From positions 98,520 through 162,519 of the forward strand of contig JARGOX010000015.1 of NCBI GenBank assembly GCA_029233925.1: a stretch of DNA of 64,000 nt. Reading direction: 5' to 3'. The DNA is from Rhizobiaceae bacterium (lineage in GTDB: Bacteria > Pseudomonadota > Alphaproteobacteria > Rhizobiales > Rhizobiaceae). The notes beneath the pieces are model-generated. The model was not told where the DNA came from. It saw only the letters and a list, made by a program, of their open reading frames with translations, and did not search any database. Shown here one piece after another: positions 53,825 through 63,937 of this stretch. Numbering within the stretch: the first letter of the stretch is position 1; every line of letters begins with the position of its first letter. The translations under genes were made by a program, and so were the position numbers.

Positions 53825-54876
53825 TCCTTACTCTTCTCCGCCAGATCGCCGCCTATGGCAGGACGATTATGGTAGAGGGTCAAATCATGTTCAATTTTTG
53901 ATATCAGATCATTGCGTGCCATGTCGTGGGCCACATCAACGGCCGCCGCAAAACCATCGGCATCCGTACCGCCATGGCTTTTGATGACCACGCCATTGAG
54001 GCCCAGAAACACGCCGCCATTGACTTTCCCCGGATCCATTTTTTCGCGCAGCCTGTCAAAGGCACTTTTTGCGAGCAGATAGCCGAGTTTTGCCAGAAGG
54101 GTACGGCTCATGGCTGCGCGCAGATATTCCGCAATCTGCCGCGCCGTGCCTTCCGCCGTCTTCAGCGCAATATTTCCCGAAAAGCCCTCGGTGACCACCA
54201 CATCGACCGTACCCTTGCCGAGATCATCGCCCTCGACAAATCCATGGTAACGCATGCCCGGAAGCCCGGTGGCCTTCAAAATGCGCCCGGCTTCCTTGAC
54301 CTCTTCCTGTCCCTTGATTTCTTCAACGCCAATGTTGAGAAGTCCGACGGAGGGCTGGTCGATTTCAAACAGAGCGCGGGCCATCGCCGCACCCATCATC
54401 GAGAAGTCGATCAATTGCTGGGCATCGGCGCCCACGGTGGCCCCCACATCAAGAACAATGCTCTCGCCTCGCAGAGTTGGCCATATGGCCGCTATCGCCG
54501 GTCGCTCGACATTGGCCATGGTGCGCAGACAGAACCGGGACATGGCCATCAACGCGCCGGTGTTTCCTGCAGAAACGCACACATCGGCTTCGCCGTTCTT
54601 TACGGCCTCGATGGCACGCCACATGGATGATCGCCAACGCCCATGCCGCAGGGCTTTGCTGGGTTTGTCATCCATCCGGACAGAAACCTCGCAATGGTGA
54701 AACTCGCTGGCTTTTTGCAATTTGGGATATTGTTCCAGAATCGGACGACATTTTTCCTCGATGCCGAACAGAAGGAACCGCAAATCGGGATAACGTTCGA
54801 GAGATTTTGCAACGCCGGGTATGGCCACTTCCGGACCAAAATCCCCTCCCATCACATCCACGGAAATTGTGATCAA
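53821..54876 (-). CDS. plsX: Phosphate acyltransferase
   Basis: This 351-residue enzyme makes acyl-phosphate from acyl-ACP for phospholipid synthesis. It has the PlsX pattern: [18 protein letters not shown] at the start, [17 protein letters not shown] (about 100-116), [20 protein letters not shown] (about 145), and [18 protein letters not shown] (about 235-252). It is upstream of fabH with a 4-bp overlap. The 252-bp gap upstream, before the DUF177 gene, suggests its own promoter. Confidence 0.97.
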   Translation of the reverse strand: MITISVDVMGGDFGPEVAIPGVAKSLERYPDLRFLLFGIEEKCRPILEQYPKLQKASEFHHCEVSVRMDDKPSKALRHGRWRSSMWRAIEAVKNGEADVCVSAGNTGALMAMSRFCLRTMANVERPAIAAIWPTLRGESIVLDVGATVGADAQQLIDFSMMGAAMARALFEIDQPSVGLLNIGVEEIKGQEEVKEAGRILKATGLPGMRYHGFVEGDDLGKGTVDVVVTEGFSGNIALKTAEGTARQIAEYLRAAMSRTLLAKLGYLLAKSAFDRLREKMDPGKVNGGVFLGLNGVVIKSHGGTDADGFAAAVDVAHDMARNDLISKIEHDLTLYHNRPAIGGDLAEKSKE

Positions 54877-55128
54877 ACCAAAATAATCCTCATAATATCA
54901 TCCGACGCCCATTGTTCGTAATGACTTTGCGGCGGGCTGATGCGAAACCGTCGCGCGCGCTGAAAATAACTGTTTTGTCTCGGCATACAACACAATTGTC
55001 GAAGGCCAGCTGCCCTGTCCCGTGTTTACCACCCGCCGACTGCCCTGTGCGAACTGATTCATTCCCCGGGGTTTGATCGGGATCGGAAAGGTCTCGTGTT
55101 CCATGCTTCGTATCAGGAATGCTCCCGA

Positions 55129-55677
55129 TTATTTTTTCTTCCAGCGCTCCAGTTCCGCGAATGGTGACGGCACAACGTCTTGCGGCGATGCGTTGCCGAC
55201 CAACTCCACGACTGCGCCTTCTTTACGCGGATAGGGATCGATTGCCAACACTATGAATTCTTCACACACCAAGCCGACATCAATTGTATTTCCTGTAAAG
55301 GTCTCCGGCATATCAGGGCCTTCGGCGGAAATAATCATTTCGCCATTTTCATCGGTGTTGATGCGCGCCAGTTTCGATCCTTCGGGCACAAACAGGGCTT
55401 CGACCAGTTCGTTGATTTTTTCGGCAACGGGTTCCATCGTGGCAACGCAGTTCTGTTCGATTTCGGCTTTGACCTGCCCCTTGACGCGCACGCCGTCGCG
55501 CTTCCAGCGGTTTAGCTCAAGTTCAGCCCTGACGCTGTTGACTCGCAAAACGCCCCAACGTTCCGCCATGGCCACCCGTTCTTTCTCATCGGCCTCAAGT
55601 GTGACCCTGACAGGGTTGGCTGAAATATGACCGACATTGACCTGATAGCTGAAGGTTTGCTGCTTATTGTCTTTCAC
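55129..55677 (-). CDS. DUF177 (YceD-like) family protein
   Basis: This 182-residue protein matches the alphaproteobacterial DUF177 group. It has RVTLEADEKERVAMAERWGV, VRVKGQVKAEIEQNCVATME with the conserved Cys (about 73) and a late CEEFIVLAIDPYPRKEGAV, ending in FAELERWKKK. YceD relatives take part in 23S rRNA maturation/ribosome assembly, but in this group the role is not proven. The start is GTG at 55677. It lies between plsX and the cytochrome chaperone gene, all on the minus strand. Confidence 0.9.
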   Translation of the reverse strand: MKDNKQQTFSYQVNVGHISANPVRVTLEADEKERVAMAERWGVLRVNSVRAELELNRWKRDGVRVKGQVKAEIEQNCVATMEPVAEKINELVEALFVPEGSKLARINTDENGEMIISAEGPDMPETFTGNTIDVGLVCEEFIVLAIDPYPRKEGAVVELVGNASPQDVVPSPFAELERWKKK

Positions 55678-55812
55678 GAGCCTGACTTTCTGTTCATTGA
55701 TCCGAATTCACTGGCGTGCATGCACTGGCTTGAAACGACTGGCAACCTGTTTTGCGCGCACCTGTATTCAGCAAAACAGGCCATTCGGCAACCGCAAAGA
55801 GATGCATCGCAA

Positions 55813-56376
55813 TCACTCGGCGACTGCTGCGATATCCAACTGACCGTCCAGCAGGTTTGCCTCGTCCAGCCTGGAAAACACGCCATCAAGATGCATGGCC
55901 TTTTCTGCCAGCGGCGTCATATCGACAGGTTGATTTGCTTCGACCGCCTGACCGGCCTTTCCTTCTACCGGATAGATATTGCGTTTCAACGCCTCTGCAA
56001 GATCGCTGACATTGGCATCGTTAAGCGCATTGCCATAGGACTGCGCCCGACCATAGAACATGCGAGCCAGTTTTTTCATCCGCTTTGGAACACCGGAATC
56101 ACCGATACCGAGTTCGCGGATGGAATGGTCGATATCCTCAAAAAACGTATCCACCACATCCTGGGCAAGCTGTTTGACCGCAACCCCGGCCTTGTCGGTC
56201 CGGCGGAAAAACAGAACCATTACCAGGGACAGCATTTCGAAGCGGCCCATCACAGTGTCAGGAACCTGCATTTCGGCATAATAGACCGGATCACGCGCAA
56301 CCTGTGTCAATTGCCGGTAAAGCCCATCAACGATTTCGCGATTTTTCCTTTTTCGGCTAAAGTATCCGAAGACCAT
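55813..56376 (-). CDS. Ubiquinol-cytochrome c chaperone (CBP3-like) family protein
   Basis: This 187-residue protein is of the Cbp3/UQCC1 family: IVDGLYRQLTQVARDPVYYA (about 15), DTVMGRFEMLSLVMVLFFRR (about 40-60), LAQDVVDTFFEDIDHSIREL and LARMFYGRAQSYGNAL (about 105-120). Family members assist assembly of the cytochrome bc1 complex. The start at 56376 has AGGGA upstream and is preferred over 56406. It is divergent from the bamE/omlA lipoprotein gene, as in other Rhizobiales. Confidence 0.9.
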   Translation of the reverse strand: MVFGYFSRKRKNREIVDGLYRQLTQVARDPVYYAEMQVPDTVMGRFEMLSLVMVLFFRRTDKAGVAVKQLAQDVVDTFFEDIDHSIRELGIGDSGVPKRMKKLARMFYGRAQSYGNALNDANVSDLAEALKRNIYPVEGKAGQAVEANQPVDMTPLAEKAMHLDGVFSRLDEANLLDGQLDIAAVAE

Positions 56377-56525
56377 GATTTTCCCTTGCTGCCTTATTTT
56401 TGGCACCGGTTTACGTCATTGGAAGAATTCATTCCCTGCCCCGGTTGCATCCTTTGCGTTGCTGGTTTACCGAAGCAGACAGGAAAAGCAACGGCTGGGG
56501 CTGTATAGAGACAGGGGAGATATTG

Positions 56526-57020
56526 TTGAAATCGCGTCAATTCAATACGAGTCGGCAGATTATTTTGTCGGGCATGGTGGTCATTGGCCTCACGGCAACG
56601 AGTCTTTCCGGCTGTTCCACCAGCGAAGTCCTGACACAGGGCTATGTAGTCGACAACCAGACGCTTGAGCTTGTACCTCCGGGTTCCAGCCGTGAGCAGG
56701 TTCTGCTTTCACTGGGCACACCAACAACAAAAGCCGATTATGGCGCGGAAGCCTATTATTACATATCGCAAAAACGCGTTCGCGGTGCGATGTTCATGAA
56801 ACCGCGTCTCGTGCAGCAATCCATATTGGCTGTCTATTTTGGCGAGGACGACACCGTATCGCGCATTGCAAATTATACGCTTGAAGACGGCAAGGTGTTC
56901 AATACGATCACCCGCACGACGGCAACTGGCGGCAAGGAAGAAACATTCCTCAGTCGGGTCCTGTCTTCGGTCGGCACATCTGGCGAAAGTGCTGCGAAAA
57001 GAATTTTTGGCGGTGAATAG
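56526..57020 (+). CDS. bamE: Outer-membrane assembly lipoprotein BamE/OmlA
   Basis: This 164-residue outer-membrane lipoprotein has a signal peptide with lipobox SLSGC (Cys about 29). A SmpA/OmlA domain follows, containing VDNQTLELVPPGSSREQVLL, LGTPTTKADYGAEAYYYISQ and a basic, aromatic central strand. It belongs to the beta-barrel assembly machinery. The TTG at 56526 is chosen because GGGGAG lies about 7 bases upstream. The longer frame to 56400 overlaps the divergent chaperone gene, and an ATG at 56574 would leave a short signal. A strong terminator follows at 57091. Confidence 0.9.
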   Translation: MKSRQFNTSRQIILSGMVVIGLTATSLSGCSTSEVLTQGYVVDNQTLELVPPGSSREQVLLSLGTPTTKADYGAEAYYYISQKRVRGAMFMKPRLVQQSILAVYFGEDDTVSRIANYTLEDGKVFNTITRTTATGGKEETFLSRVLSSVGTSGESAAKRIFGGE

Positions 57021-57090
57021 AATGGTGTGATCGCTCCTCTGGAGCGATTGCAAGGCTGAGGCACTTGATGCCGAGCCAGCCTACAAACCA

Positions 57091-57124
57091 AAAACCCCGC
57101 GGATCGCTCCGCGGGGTTTTTCTT
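57091..57124. terminator. Bidirectional rho-independent terminator (bamE / hppA)
   Basis: The arms 57091-57103 and 57108-57120 form a 13-bp perfect stem (AAAACCCCGCGGA / TCCGCGGGGTTTT) with a TCGC loop. A/T tracts lie on both sides. It sits between the convergent bamE and hppA genes and should serve both. Confidence 0.92.
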
Positions 57125-57141
57125 TTGAACGCAATGAGCGC

Positions 57142-59280
57142 TTATGAGTGCGCGAGGACTGCAAGCAGAAGCAGCGCGACGATATTGGTGATCTTGATGG
57201 CAGGATTGACTGCAGGTCCTGCAGTGTCCTTGTAAGGATCACCCACCGTGTCACCGGTGATTGAGGCTTTATGGGCTTCACTGCCCTTTTCATGCTTCAC
57301 ACCATCGGAATCGACAAAACCGTCCTCAAAGGACTTCTTGGCGTTGTCCCAGGCACCACCACCTGATGTCATCGAAATGGCAACGAACAGGCCATTGACG
57401 ATCACACCCAGCAGTGAGGCTCCCAGAGCAGCAAAAGCCGACGCCTTCGATCCGGAGATCAGCAGGACACCGAAATAGACCACCAGAGGCGCCAGAACCG
57501 GCAGCAAGGAAGGAATGATCATTTCCTTGATCGCCGAACGGGTGAGCAGGTCCACAGCACGGGCATAATCAGGGCGCACGGTGCCTTCCAGAATGCCTGG
57601 ATTTTCCTTGAACTGCCGACGCACTTCCTTGACGATCGTGCCGCCTGCGCGACCGACCGCTGTCATGGCGATACCGCCGAACAGGTAGGGAATCATGCCA
57701 CCAAAGATCAGTCCGGCCACCACGTATGGATTGGACAGGCTGAAGGAGACGTCACCCATTCCGGCAAAATACGGATAGGTTTCCGCATTTTTCACGAAGA
57801 AATCCAGGTCATTGGAATAGGCAGCAAACAGCACCAGAGCACCAAGACCAGCGGAACCAATGGCATAACCTTTGGTGACCGCTTTGGTGGTGTTGCCAAC
57901 GGCATCAAGCGCGTCTGTCGACTTGCGCACTTCCGCTGGCAGACCGGCCATTTCGGCAATACCACCGGCATTGTCCGTTACTGGTCCGAAAGCGTCGAGT
58001 GCAACAATCATGCCGGCAATGCCGAGCATGGCCGTCACCGCAATACCTGTCCCGAAGAGACCAGCCAGCTGGTTTGTCGAGATGATACCGGCAATGATGA
58101 CGATTGCTGGCAGGGCTGTTGATTCCAATGAAATCGCGAGACCCTGAATGACGTTCGTTCCATGACCGGTGACCGAAGCCTGGGCAATCGAATTGACCGG
58201 GCGTTTGTTGGTCCCTGTGTAATATTCGGTGATCACAACGATCAGACCGGTGACGATCAGACCGATGATACCGCAGACGAAAAGGTTCATCCCGGTAAAG
58301 GCTGCATCACCAACCTGGCCCCAGCCTATGGTGACCTGCGTTGCAATCGCCAGACCGACGATCGACAGCAGACCCGTAACAGCAAGCCCCTTGTAGAGCG
58401 CGCCCATGATCGAACCGTTGGAGCCGAGCTTCACAAAGAAGGCGCCAACGATGGATGTGATGATACATGTTGCACAGATCACCAGCGGATAGATCATGAC
58501 GCTTTCAAGCACCGCTGAACCTGCGAAGAAAATGGCTGCAAGAACCATCGTTGCGACGATCGAAACAGCATAGGTTTCGAACAGATCCGCAGCCATGCCT
58601 GCACAGTCGCCAACATTGTCACCGACATTGTCGGCAATTGTTGCCGGGTTGCGAGGATCATCTTCCGGAATACCGGCTTCGATCTTGCCGACAAGGTCAC
58701 CACCGACATCAGCACCCTTGGTGAAGATACCACCGCCCAGACGGGCAAAAATGGAAATCAGTGAGGCACCAAAACCAAGCGCCACCAGTGAATCGATCAC
58801 TGAACGATCACCGACAGCCAACCCCATGGGACCGGTCAGAATGTAGAAATAGACCGACACGCCAAGCAGCGCCAGACCAGCAACAAGCATGCCGGTGATG
58901 GCACCGGACTTGAAGGCAATATCAAGACCGGCAGCCAGGCTGTTCGAAGCAGCCTGTGCCGTGCGGACGTTGGCCCTTACGGAAACATGCATGCCGATAT
59001 AGCCTGCTGCACCCGAAAGCACGGCGCCAATCAGAAAACCGAAAGCTGCGAGCGACGATAACAGGAACCATGTAATGACGAAAACAACTGCTCCGACCAC
59101 TGCAATTGTTGAATATTGACGGTTCAAATAAGCCTGTGCGCCCTCACGTATGGCGCCGGCGATCTCCTGCATCCGCTCATTCCCCTGATCGGCAGCAAGC
59201 ACCGATTGAGTCGCCCATATTGCATAGACGATTGAAAGCAGACCGCAGGCGATGACAGCGAGTAGTATTGACAATGCCAT
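57142..59280 (-). CDS. hppA: K+-insensitive membrane-bound proton-translocating pyrophosphatase
   Basis: This 712-residue inner-membrane pump has about 16 membrane segments and couples PPi hydrolysis to proton export. The PPi-binding acidic motifs are [20 protein letters not shown] (about 180-199) with [20 protein letters not shown] next, and [12 protein letters not shown] (about 445). The sequence [10 protein letters not shown] has Lys where K+-dependent enzymes carry Ala, which indicates the K+-independent subclass. The start at 59280 gives the family N-terminus ([13 protein letters not shown]). GGAGGA abuts the ATG unusually closely, so a TTG two codons later is conceivable. Confidence 0.96.
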   Translation of the reverse strand: MALSILLAVIACGLLSIVYAIWATQSVLAADQGNERMQEIAGAIREGAQAYLNRQYSTIAVVGAVVFVITWFLLSSLAAFGFLIGAVLSGAAGYIGMHVSVRANVRTAQAASNSLAAGLDIAFKSGAITGMLVAGLALLGVSVYFYILTGPMGLAVGDRSVIDSLVALGFGASLISIFARLGGGIFTKGADVGGDLVGKIEAGIPEDDPRNPATIADNVGDNVGDCAGMAADLFETYAVSIVATMVLAAIFFAGSAVLESVMIYPLVICATCIITSIVGAFFVKLGSNGSIMGALYKGLAVTGLLSIVGLAIATQVTIGWGQVGDAAFTGMNLFVCGIIGLIVTGLIVVITEYYTGTNKRPVNSIAQASVTGHGTNVIQGLAISLESTALPAIVIIAGIISTNQLAGLFGTGIAVTAMLGIAGMIVALDAFGPVTDNAGGIAEMAGLPAEVRKSTDALDAVGNTTKAVTKGYAIGSAGLGALVLFAAYSNDLDFFVKNAETYPYFAGMGDVSFSLSNPYVVAGLIFGGMIPYLFGGIAMTAVGRAGGTIVKEVRRQFKENPGILEGTVRPDYARAVDLLTRSAIKEMIIPSLLPVLAPLVVYFGVLLISGSKASAFAALGASLLGVIVNGLFVAISMTSGGGAWDNAKKSFEDGFVDSDGVKHEKGSEAHKASITGDTVGDPYKDTAGPAVNPAIKITNIVALLLLAVLAHS

Positions 59281-59447
59281 TCCTCCATTTCGCCGGGCTG
59301 GAACCCCCATAACCCGACTGTTAAACAATGCGACATACTGGCCTATTGCCAGCCTATCGTAGAATCGCGCGGATGTTGGCGGGACCGTCCGGTCTCGTCA
59401 AGGTTTAGTTGGCAAATCTCACCGGCTTTCAGTCGAAAGATGTAGTT

Positions 59448-60692
59448 TCAGGCGGCTGACACACGATTTTTGCGGTCACTCATCACCTGCAGGCCCAGAA
59501 TCCCCAGACAGACAAGGGCAATTGGCCACATGATCATGTTGATTCCATCCCAGCCAAAGGCGTTGAGAACCTGACCTGACATCAGCGAACTGAAGGCCAC
59601 CGTGCCGAACAAAATGACGTCATGGACGCCCTGAACTTTATTCTTCTCCGATGAGCGATAGGTGCTTGTCACCATGGCGGTTGCACCGATAAATCCGAAA
59701 TTCCAGCCGACGCCGAGCAGCACCAGCGCGAACCAGAAATTCCACAATTCTATGCCAAGGCTGGCCACAAAAGCACAGGCGATCAGCAGGGACAGCCCGG
59801 TCGCCACGATGGTCTCGCGACCAAATCGGGCAATCAGTTTCCCGGTGAAAAAGCTGGGTCCGAACATGGCCAGCACGTGCCACTGAATTCCCAGCGTGGC
59901 AATGTCTGTTGAAAATCCGCAGCCGATCATTGCCAGAGGCGCGCCAGTCATCATGAACGACATGAGCGCAAAGCTGGTGACACCACAGGCCAGCGCGGTC
60001 AGGAACCGTTGCTGGGTGATGATCTCCATCAGCGGACGTGCCGGTTCCTCAACCTCATGCTCCAGCAGCACGGTATTTTCGTGAACCCGCAGAAAGGACA
60101 GAATGGCAAAACCGATCAACGACAGACCGATCAGCGCCGCATAGGCCCCGGCAAACAGCACCGGCTCAAAAAAGTCGCGCGTGAAAATCACCGTCTGCGG
60201 CCCGATGATGGCAGCAAATATACCGCCGATCAGCACCCAGGAAATCGCCTGTGCCTTCAGGCCAACCGGCGCATTGTCAGCGGCCGCAAAACGGTATTGC
60301 TGAACAAAGGCGCCGCCAATGCCAACAATAAGAAGGCCAAAAGCAAAGAGCCAGAAATTCGATTGGAACAGCGCGGTTGCTGCCACCAGCCCGCCAAGCC
60401 CGCTGAACAGCGCACCACTCATGAAACCATAACGCCGACCGACCAGTCGCATCAGCCATGCCGCAGGCAAAGCACCCAGCGCAACACCGACATTGAAACC
60501 GGTGACCGGAGCAGTCGCCAACGATTTGTCCTCATCCAGAAGGTAATCACCGACAATCCCGCCCAGCGAAATGGATATGGGTGCACAGGCGCCGATAAAT
60601 GCATTGGCCGCAGCCAATATGAAGCCGTTACGGCGGGTAAGGGCATAGGCAGGATCTACCGAGGAGGAAGCAGTTGTGTTTTGATCGCTCAT
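59448..60692 (-). CDS. MFS transporter
   Basis: This 414-residue inner-membrane transporter has about 12 membrane segments. It has a typical MFS loop after TM2/TM3 (WLMRLVGRRYGFMSGALFSG, about 80-100) and a related loop in the second half (GKLIARFGRETIVATGLSLL, about 275). The central cytoplasmic loop is at about 195-215. Close relatives are annotated only as MFS transporters, so the substrate is unknown. The flanking genes (pyrophosphatase, dimethylglycine-dehydrogenase-like) give no strong hint. Confidence 0.9.
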   Translation of the reverse strand: MSDQNTTASSSVDPAYALTRRNGFILAAANAFIGACAPISISLGGIVGDYLLDEDKSLATAPVTGFNVGVALGALPAAWLMRLVGRRYGFMSGALFSGLGGLVAATALFQSNFWLFAFGLLIVGIGGAFVQQYRFAAADNAPVGLKAQAISWVLIGGIFAAIIGPQTVIFTRDFFEPVLFAGAYAALIGLSLIGFAILSFLRVHENTVLLEHEVEEPARPLMEIITQQRFLTALACGVTSFALMSFMMTGAPLAMIGCGFSTDIATLGIQWHVLAMFGPSFFTGKLIARFGRETIVATGLSLLIACAFVASLGIELWNFWFALVLLGVGWNFGFIGATAMVTSTYRSSEKNKVQGVHDVILFGTVAFSSLMSGQVLNAFGWDGINMIMWPIALVCLGILGLQVMSDRKNRVSAA

Positions 60693-60902
60693 CTTTGCCC
60701 TTTACCGGCGCGCGACAGGCGGCAGCGCGAATCGCGACAGCCCCAAACAGGCTGTGCGCGCCCATTCATTGTCAGGTTCATGGACCGATTGCATCTCAAC
60801 AGGTGCCTATCTGCGGTCCGACTTCGGCTTGATATATTAGACGATGGTAAAATTCAATTCTTCTGCGAACACTAAATCCCGATCTGCCTTCCACTGCGAC
60901 CG
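60693..60902. other. Intergenic region
   Basis: This 210-bp spacer separates the leftward flavoprotein gene and the leftward MFS gene, whose promoter should be here. No gene or structured element was recognised. Confidence 0.4.
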
Positions 60903-63452
60903 TCAGCCGCGCATTTTCTCACCCTTGGGATCGAAGGGCGGCTCCACGGCAATTCTTGCTGGGCAACGATGGCCCAATATTTCAACCTCAAGCAGGCCCT
61001 CTTCGGATCGCTCGGCAAGGTCTGCGGGCACGTATCCCTGAGCCAGTGACATTTTCACATAATGGCCGTAGCCACCCGATGTCACCCAGCCAACAACACG
61101 CCATGCGCCGGCCCGCTGCGAATCGGGTTTGGACAATTCCACCCCATGGGCATCAAAGCGCGGCGCACCATAGCCATGCGGCGGCGATATCAGGCCATAA
61201 TCCGTTTCTCCGACTTTCGCCCATATGGGCTCATCGCCCATGACATCCGTATCCTGCGCATCGATGATCAGTGAGACCCGCCGCACCTTTGGACCCTTTT
61301 CCAACTCCACAGCTGCTGATTGGCGCCCGATAAAATCATTCTTTGACAATTTGACAAAGCGGTCCATTGCCCCCTCATAGGGGCCATAGATCGGTCGCAG
61401 TTCGGCAAACCAGGTCGGGAAGTTTTTCTCAAGACGCATCGACAGGAGTGCCCGCATGCCGAAGTCGGCAATGGCAAGTGGCGCACCTTCTGACTTGATG
61501 GCCTGATAGACCGTGCGTTGATAGGCGGGTTCCATCCAGATTTCATAACCAAGATCACCGGTATAGCTGATCCGATTGACCCGGCAGGGGCATCCCGCCA
61601 CATCCATCTCGCGGTAATCCATGAAACGAAAGGCTTCATTGGACACATCACCATCAACCAGTTTTTCCAGCAGAGCCCGCGATTTCGGTCCGGCAATGGA
61701 CAGACCGACCATGGTCTGGCCAAAACGGTGAATGGCCACGGAGCCGTCTTTCGGCAGGTGCTGTTCAAACCAGCGCATGTGATAAATCTGAGCACCGCTT
61801 GATCCCCAGATCATGAAACGCTTGTCAGCGGCTTTGGCGATGGTGAAATCACCAATCAACTTGCCGTTTTCATTCAGCATTGGCGTCAGGATCACACGGC
61901 CTGTTCGCGGCATCGTATTGGTCATCAGCCAGGACAACCAGGCTTCCGCCCCCTCACCTGTCACCTCATATTTTGCAAAATTGGCAATTTCGGTGACGCC
62001 AACACCCTCACGCACGGCCCGCACTTCATTGCCGACATGCTCAAAATCATTGGAGCGATGGAAAGACAGAACATCTTCTGCCTTTGTGCCTTCGGGCGCA
62101 AACCAAAGCGGTGTTTCCAATCCCCAGGTGTCTCCCATAATCGCATTGTTGTCGCGCACCATGATGTCGTAAAGGGGTGTGGTCTGCTGCGGTCTGCCTG
62201 CCGGCAGTTCCTCATTGGGGAAGCGGATTGAAAAACGCCGCGAGTAGTTCTCCCTCACCTTGGCATTGGTATAGCGCAGTGACGTAAAGTCCCCGTAGCG
62301 CGCGACATCCATGCCGAAAACATCGTGGCCCGGGTCACCGTCCACCATCCAGTTCGCCAGCACCAGTCCGACACCGCCGCCTTGCGAAAAACCGGCCATA
62401 ACGGCGCAGGCCGACCAGAAATTGGTCAGGCCCTGCACGGGGCCGACCAGCGGATTGCCATCGGGTGCGAATGTAAACGGGCCGTTGATGACCTGTTTTA
62501 TTCCCGCATTGCCGAAGGCGGGAAAATGTTTGAACCCGATCTCCAGTGAAGGCGCGATACGATCCAGATCAGGCTGCAGCAATTCGTGTCCAAAATCCCA
62601 GGGGGTCTGTTTGGGTGACCAGGGCACACAGGCCTTTTCATAGGTTCCCAGAAGCAGGCCTTCGCGCTCCTGTCGGGTATAGATCTCTCCCTTGAAATCA
62701 ATGACACCGACCAGTTCCCGACCGGAATGCGCATTGAATTCCAGCACTTCCGGCATGCTCTCGGTCAGCAAATACATGTGCTCCATGGCCAGAACAGGCA
62801 ATTCAAGGCCGACCATGCGGCCAATCTCACGCGCCCAAAGGCCACCGGCATTGACGACATGTTCTGCCTTTACCACACCGTTTTGCGTGACCACATTCCA
62901 GGTTCCGTCCGGATCCTGTGTGATATCGGTCACCGGATTGCGCAGTTCGATCCGGGCGCCGAGGTTCTGCGCCGCTTTGGCATAGGCATGGGTGGTCCCT
63001 GAAGGATCCAGATGGCCCTCCACCGGATCCCAGAGGGCACCGACGAAGTTTGTCTCGTCCATCAGCGGGAACATCGCCTTGGCCTCTGATGGCGTGATGA
63101 TCTCGGTTTCCATGCCCAGCGAGCGCCCGATGGCGTGGGTATAGCGCAGGAAATCCATGCGCTCCTCGCTGTCGGCCATCATCACGCCGCCGGTCAGGTG
63201 CAGACCGCAGGATTGTCCCGAAACCTTTTCAAGCTCGTCATAGAGCGAAACCGTGTAGGCCTGAAGCTTTGCGACATTGGGATCGCCATTGAGCGTATGA
63301 AAACCGCCGGCCGCATGCCAGGAGGATCCGGAAGTGAGTTCCGAGCGCTCGATCAGCACAATGTCTTTCCAACCGGCCTTTGCCAGATGATAAAGTACAG
63401 AACAGCCAACGACCCCACCGCCAATGACCACAGCCCTTGCATGCGTTTGCAT
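60903..63452 (-). CDS. FAD-dependent oxidoreductase with GcvT domain (dimethylglycine/sarcosine dehydrogenase type)
   Basis: This 849-residue enzyme has an N-terminal D-amino-acid-oxidase-like FAD domain (about 1-385): FAD motif VVIGGGVVGCSVLYHLAKAG and the WHAAGG segment whose His is the covalent flavin site in dimethylglycine dehydrogenase. A GcvT aminomethyltransferase-type folate-binding domain (about 440-830) includes LAIADFGMRALLSMRLEKNF and YGHYVKMSLAQGY. It would oxidatively demethylate an N-methylated amino acid such as dimethylglycine or sarcosine and pass the carbon to tetrahydrofolate. No other methylamine genes are adjacent. The start at 63452 begins directly before the FAD motif. 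Confidence 0.92.
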   Translation of the reverse strand: MQTHARAVVIGGGVVGCSVLYHLAKAGWKDIVLIERSELTSGSSWHAAGGFHTLNGDPNVAKLQAYTVSLYDELEKVSGQSCGLHLTGGVMMADSEERMDFLRYTHAIGRSLGMETEIITPSEAKAMFPLMDETNFVGALWDPVEGHLDPSGTTHAYAKAAQNLGARIELRNPVTDITQDPDGTWNVVTQNGVVKAEHVVNAGGLWAREIGRMVGLELPVLAMEHMYLLTESMPEVLEFNAHSGRELVGVIDFKGEIYTRQEREGLLLGTYEKACVPWSPKQTPWDFGHELLQPDLDRIAPSLEIGFKHFPAFGNAGIKQVINGPFTFAPDGNPLVGPVQGLTNFWSACAVMAGFSQGGGVGLVLANWMVDGDPGHDVFGMDVARYGDFTSLRYTNAKVRENYSRRFSIRFPNEELPAGRPQQTTPLYDIMVRDNNAIMGDTWGLETPLWFAPEGTKAEDVLSFHRSNDFEHVGNEVRAVREGVGVTEIANFAKYEVTGEGAEAWLSWLMTNTMPRTGRVILTPMLNENGKLIGDFTIAKAADKRFMIWGSSGAQIYHMRWFEQHLPKDGSVAIHRFGQTMVGLSIAGPKSRALLEKLVDGDVSNEAFRFMDYREMDVAGCPCRVNRISYTGDLGYEIWMEPAYQRTVYQAIKSEGAPLAIADFGMRALLSMRLEKNFPTWFAELRPIYGPYEGAMDRFVKLSKNDFIGRQSAAVELEKGPKVRRVSLIIDAQDTDVMGDEPIWAKVGETDYGLISPPHGYGAPRFDAHGVELSKPDSQRAGAWRVVGWVTSGGYGHYVKMSLAQGYVPADLAERSEEGLLEVEILGHRCPARIAVEPPFDPKGEKMRG

Positions 63453-63779
63453 GGCGCAACTCCCCTATAGGCGAACGTTGCAAAAGCCTACGCACGCGGA
63501 ACGGTACTCGAATAACGCCAGCCGAGGACCCAATTCCAGGGGCGGCGCGTTTCGCTCTTTTTCTTCACCGATGTAGAGGGATAAAACCGAGGCGCGCAAG
63601 CAGATAATCTACCAAGGCCGTTGCGAATGCACCTCAGTTCATCGGGATACCAATGCCGCGCCAACGGCAACAAACCCGCCGTGGACCAAAGGCAAATTCC
63701 ACAAATATCAAATCACGAAATGATCAATGATTACCATCTGTTGCAGCATCAACCAACGAGATTGATTCAAGCTAGAGAG
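63453..63779. other. Intergenic region upstream of the flavoprotein gene
   Basis: About 330 bases lead from the flavoprotein start to the repeat cluster at the window end. The flavoprotein promoter should be here. The short ORFs have no recognisable similarity. Confidence 0.4.
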
Positions 63780-63887
63780 CCTGTCTTGCTTTCATTGATT
63801 CACTCTGCCAGTTGTTTTTTTGTCAGGATCAAGTTGGTTCGCGAAGCGCGTACCTCAAGGTACGGGCAAGCGAAACGACGTAGATAG
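63780..63887 (+). repeat. Second copy of the MITE-like repeat (R1), right part differs or lies beyond the window
   Basis: Positions 63782-63887 match 4593-4698 at 99 of 106 bases in the same orientation, including the left terminal inverted repeat and the GTACCT/AGGTAC palindrome (63850-63863). Downstream sequence differs from the first copy, and no matching right terminus occurs before the window ends. A 62-codon minus-strand ORF here is read from the repeat itself. Confidence 0.85.
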
Positions 63888-63898
63888 AGCGCTTCATG

Positions 63899-63918
63899 AT
63901 CAAATGGAAACATTTGAT
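63899..63918. repeat. Small perfect hairpin with GAAA loop
   Basis: ATCAAATG (63899-63906) and CATTTGAT (63911-63918) pair perfectly around GAAA. It lies between repeat copies R1 and R2 and is probably part of a composite repeat. Confidence 0.6.
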
Positions 63919-63937
63919 GGCGGAAAGCCGGTTCACT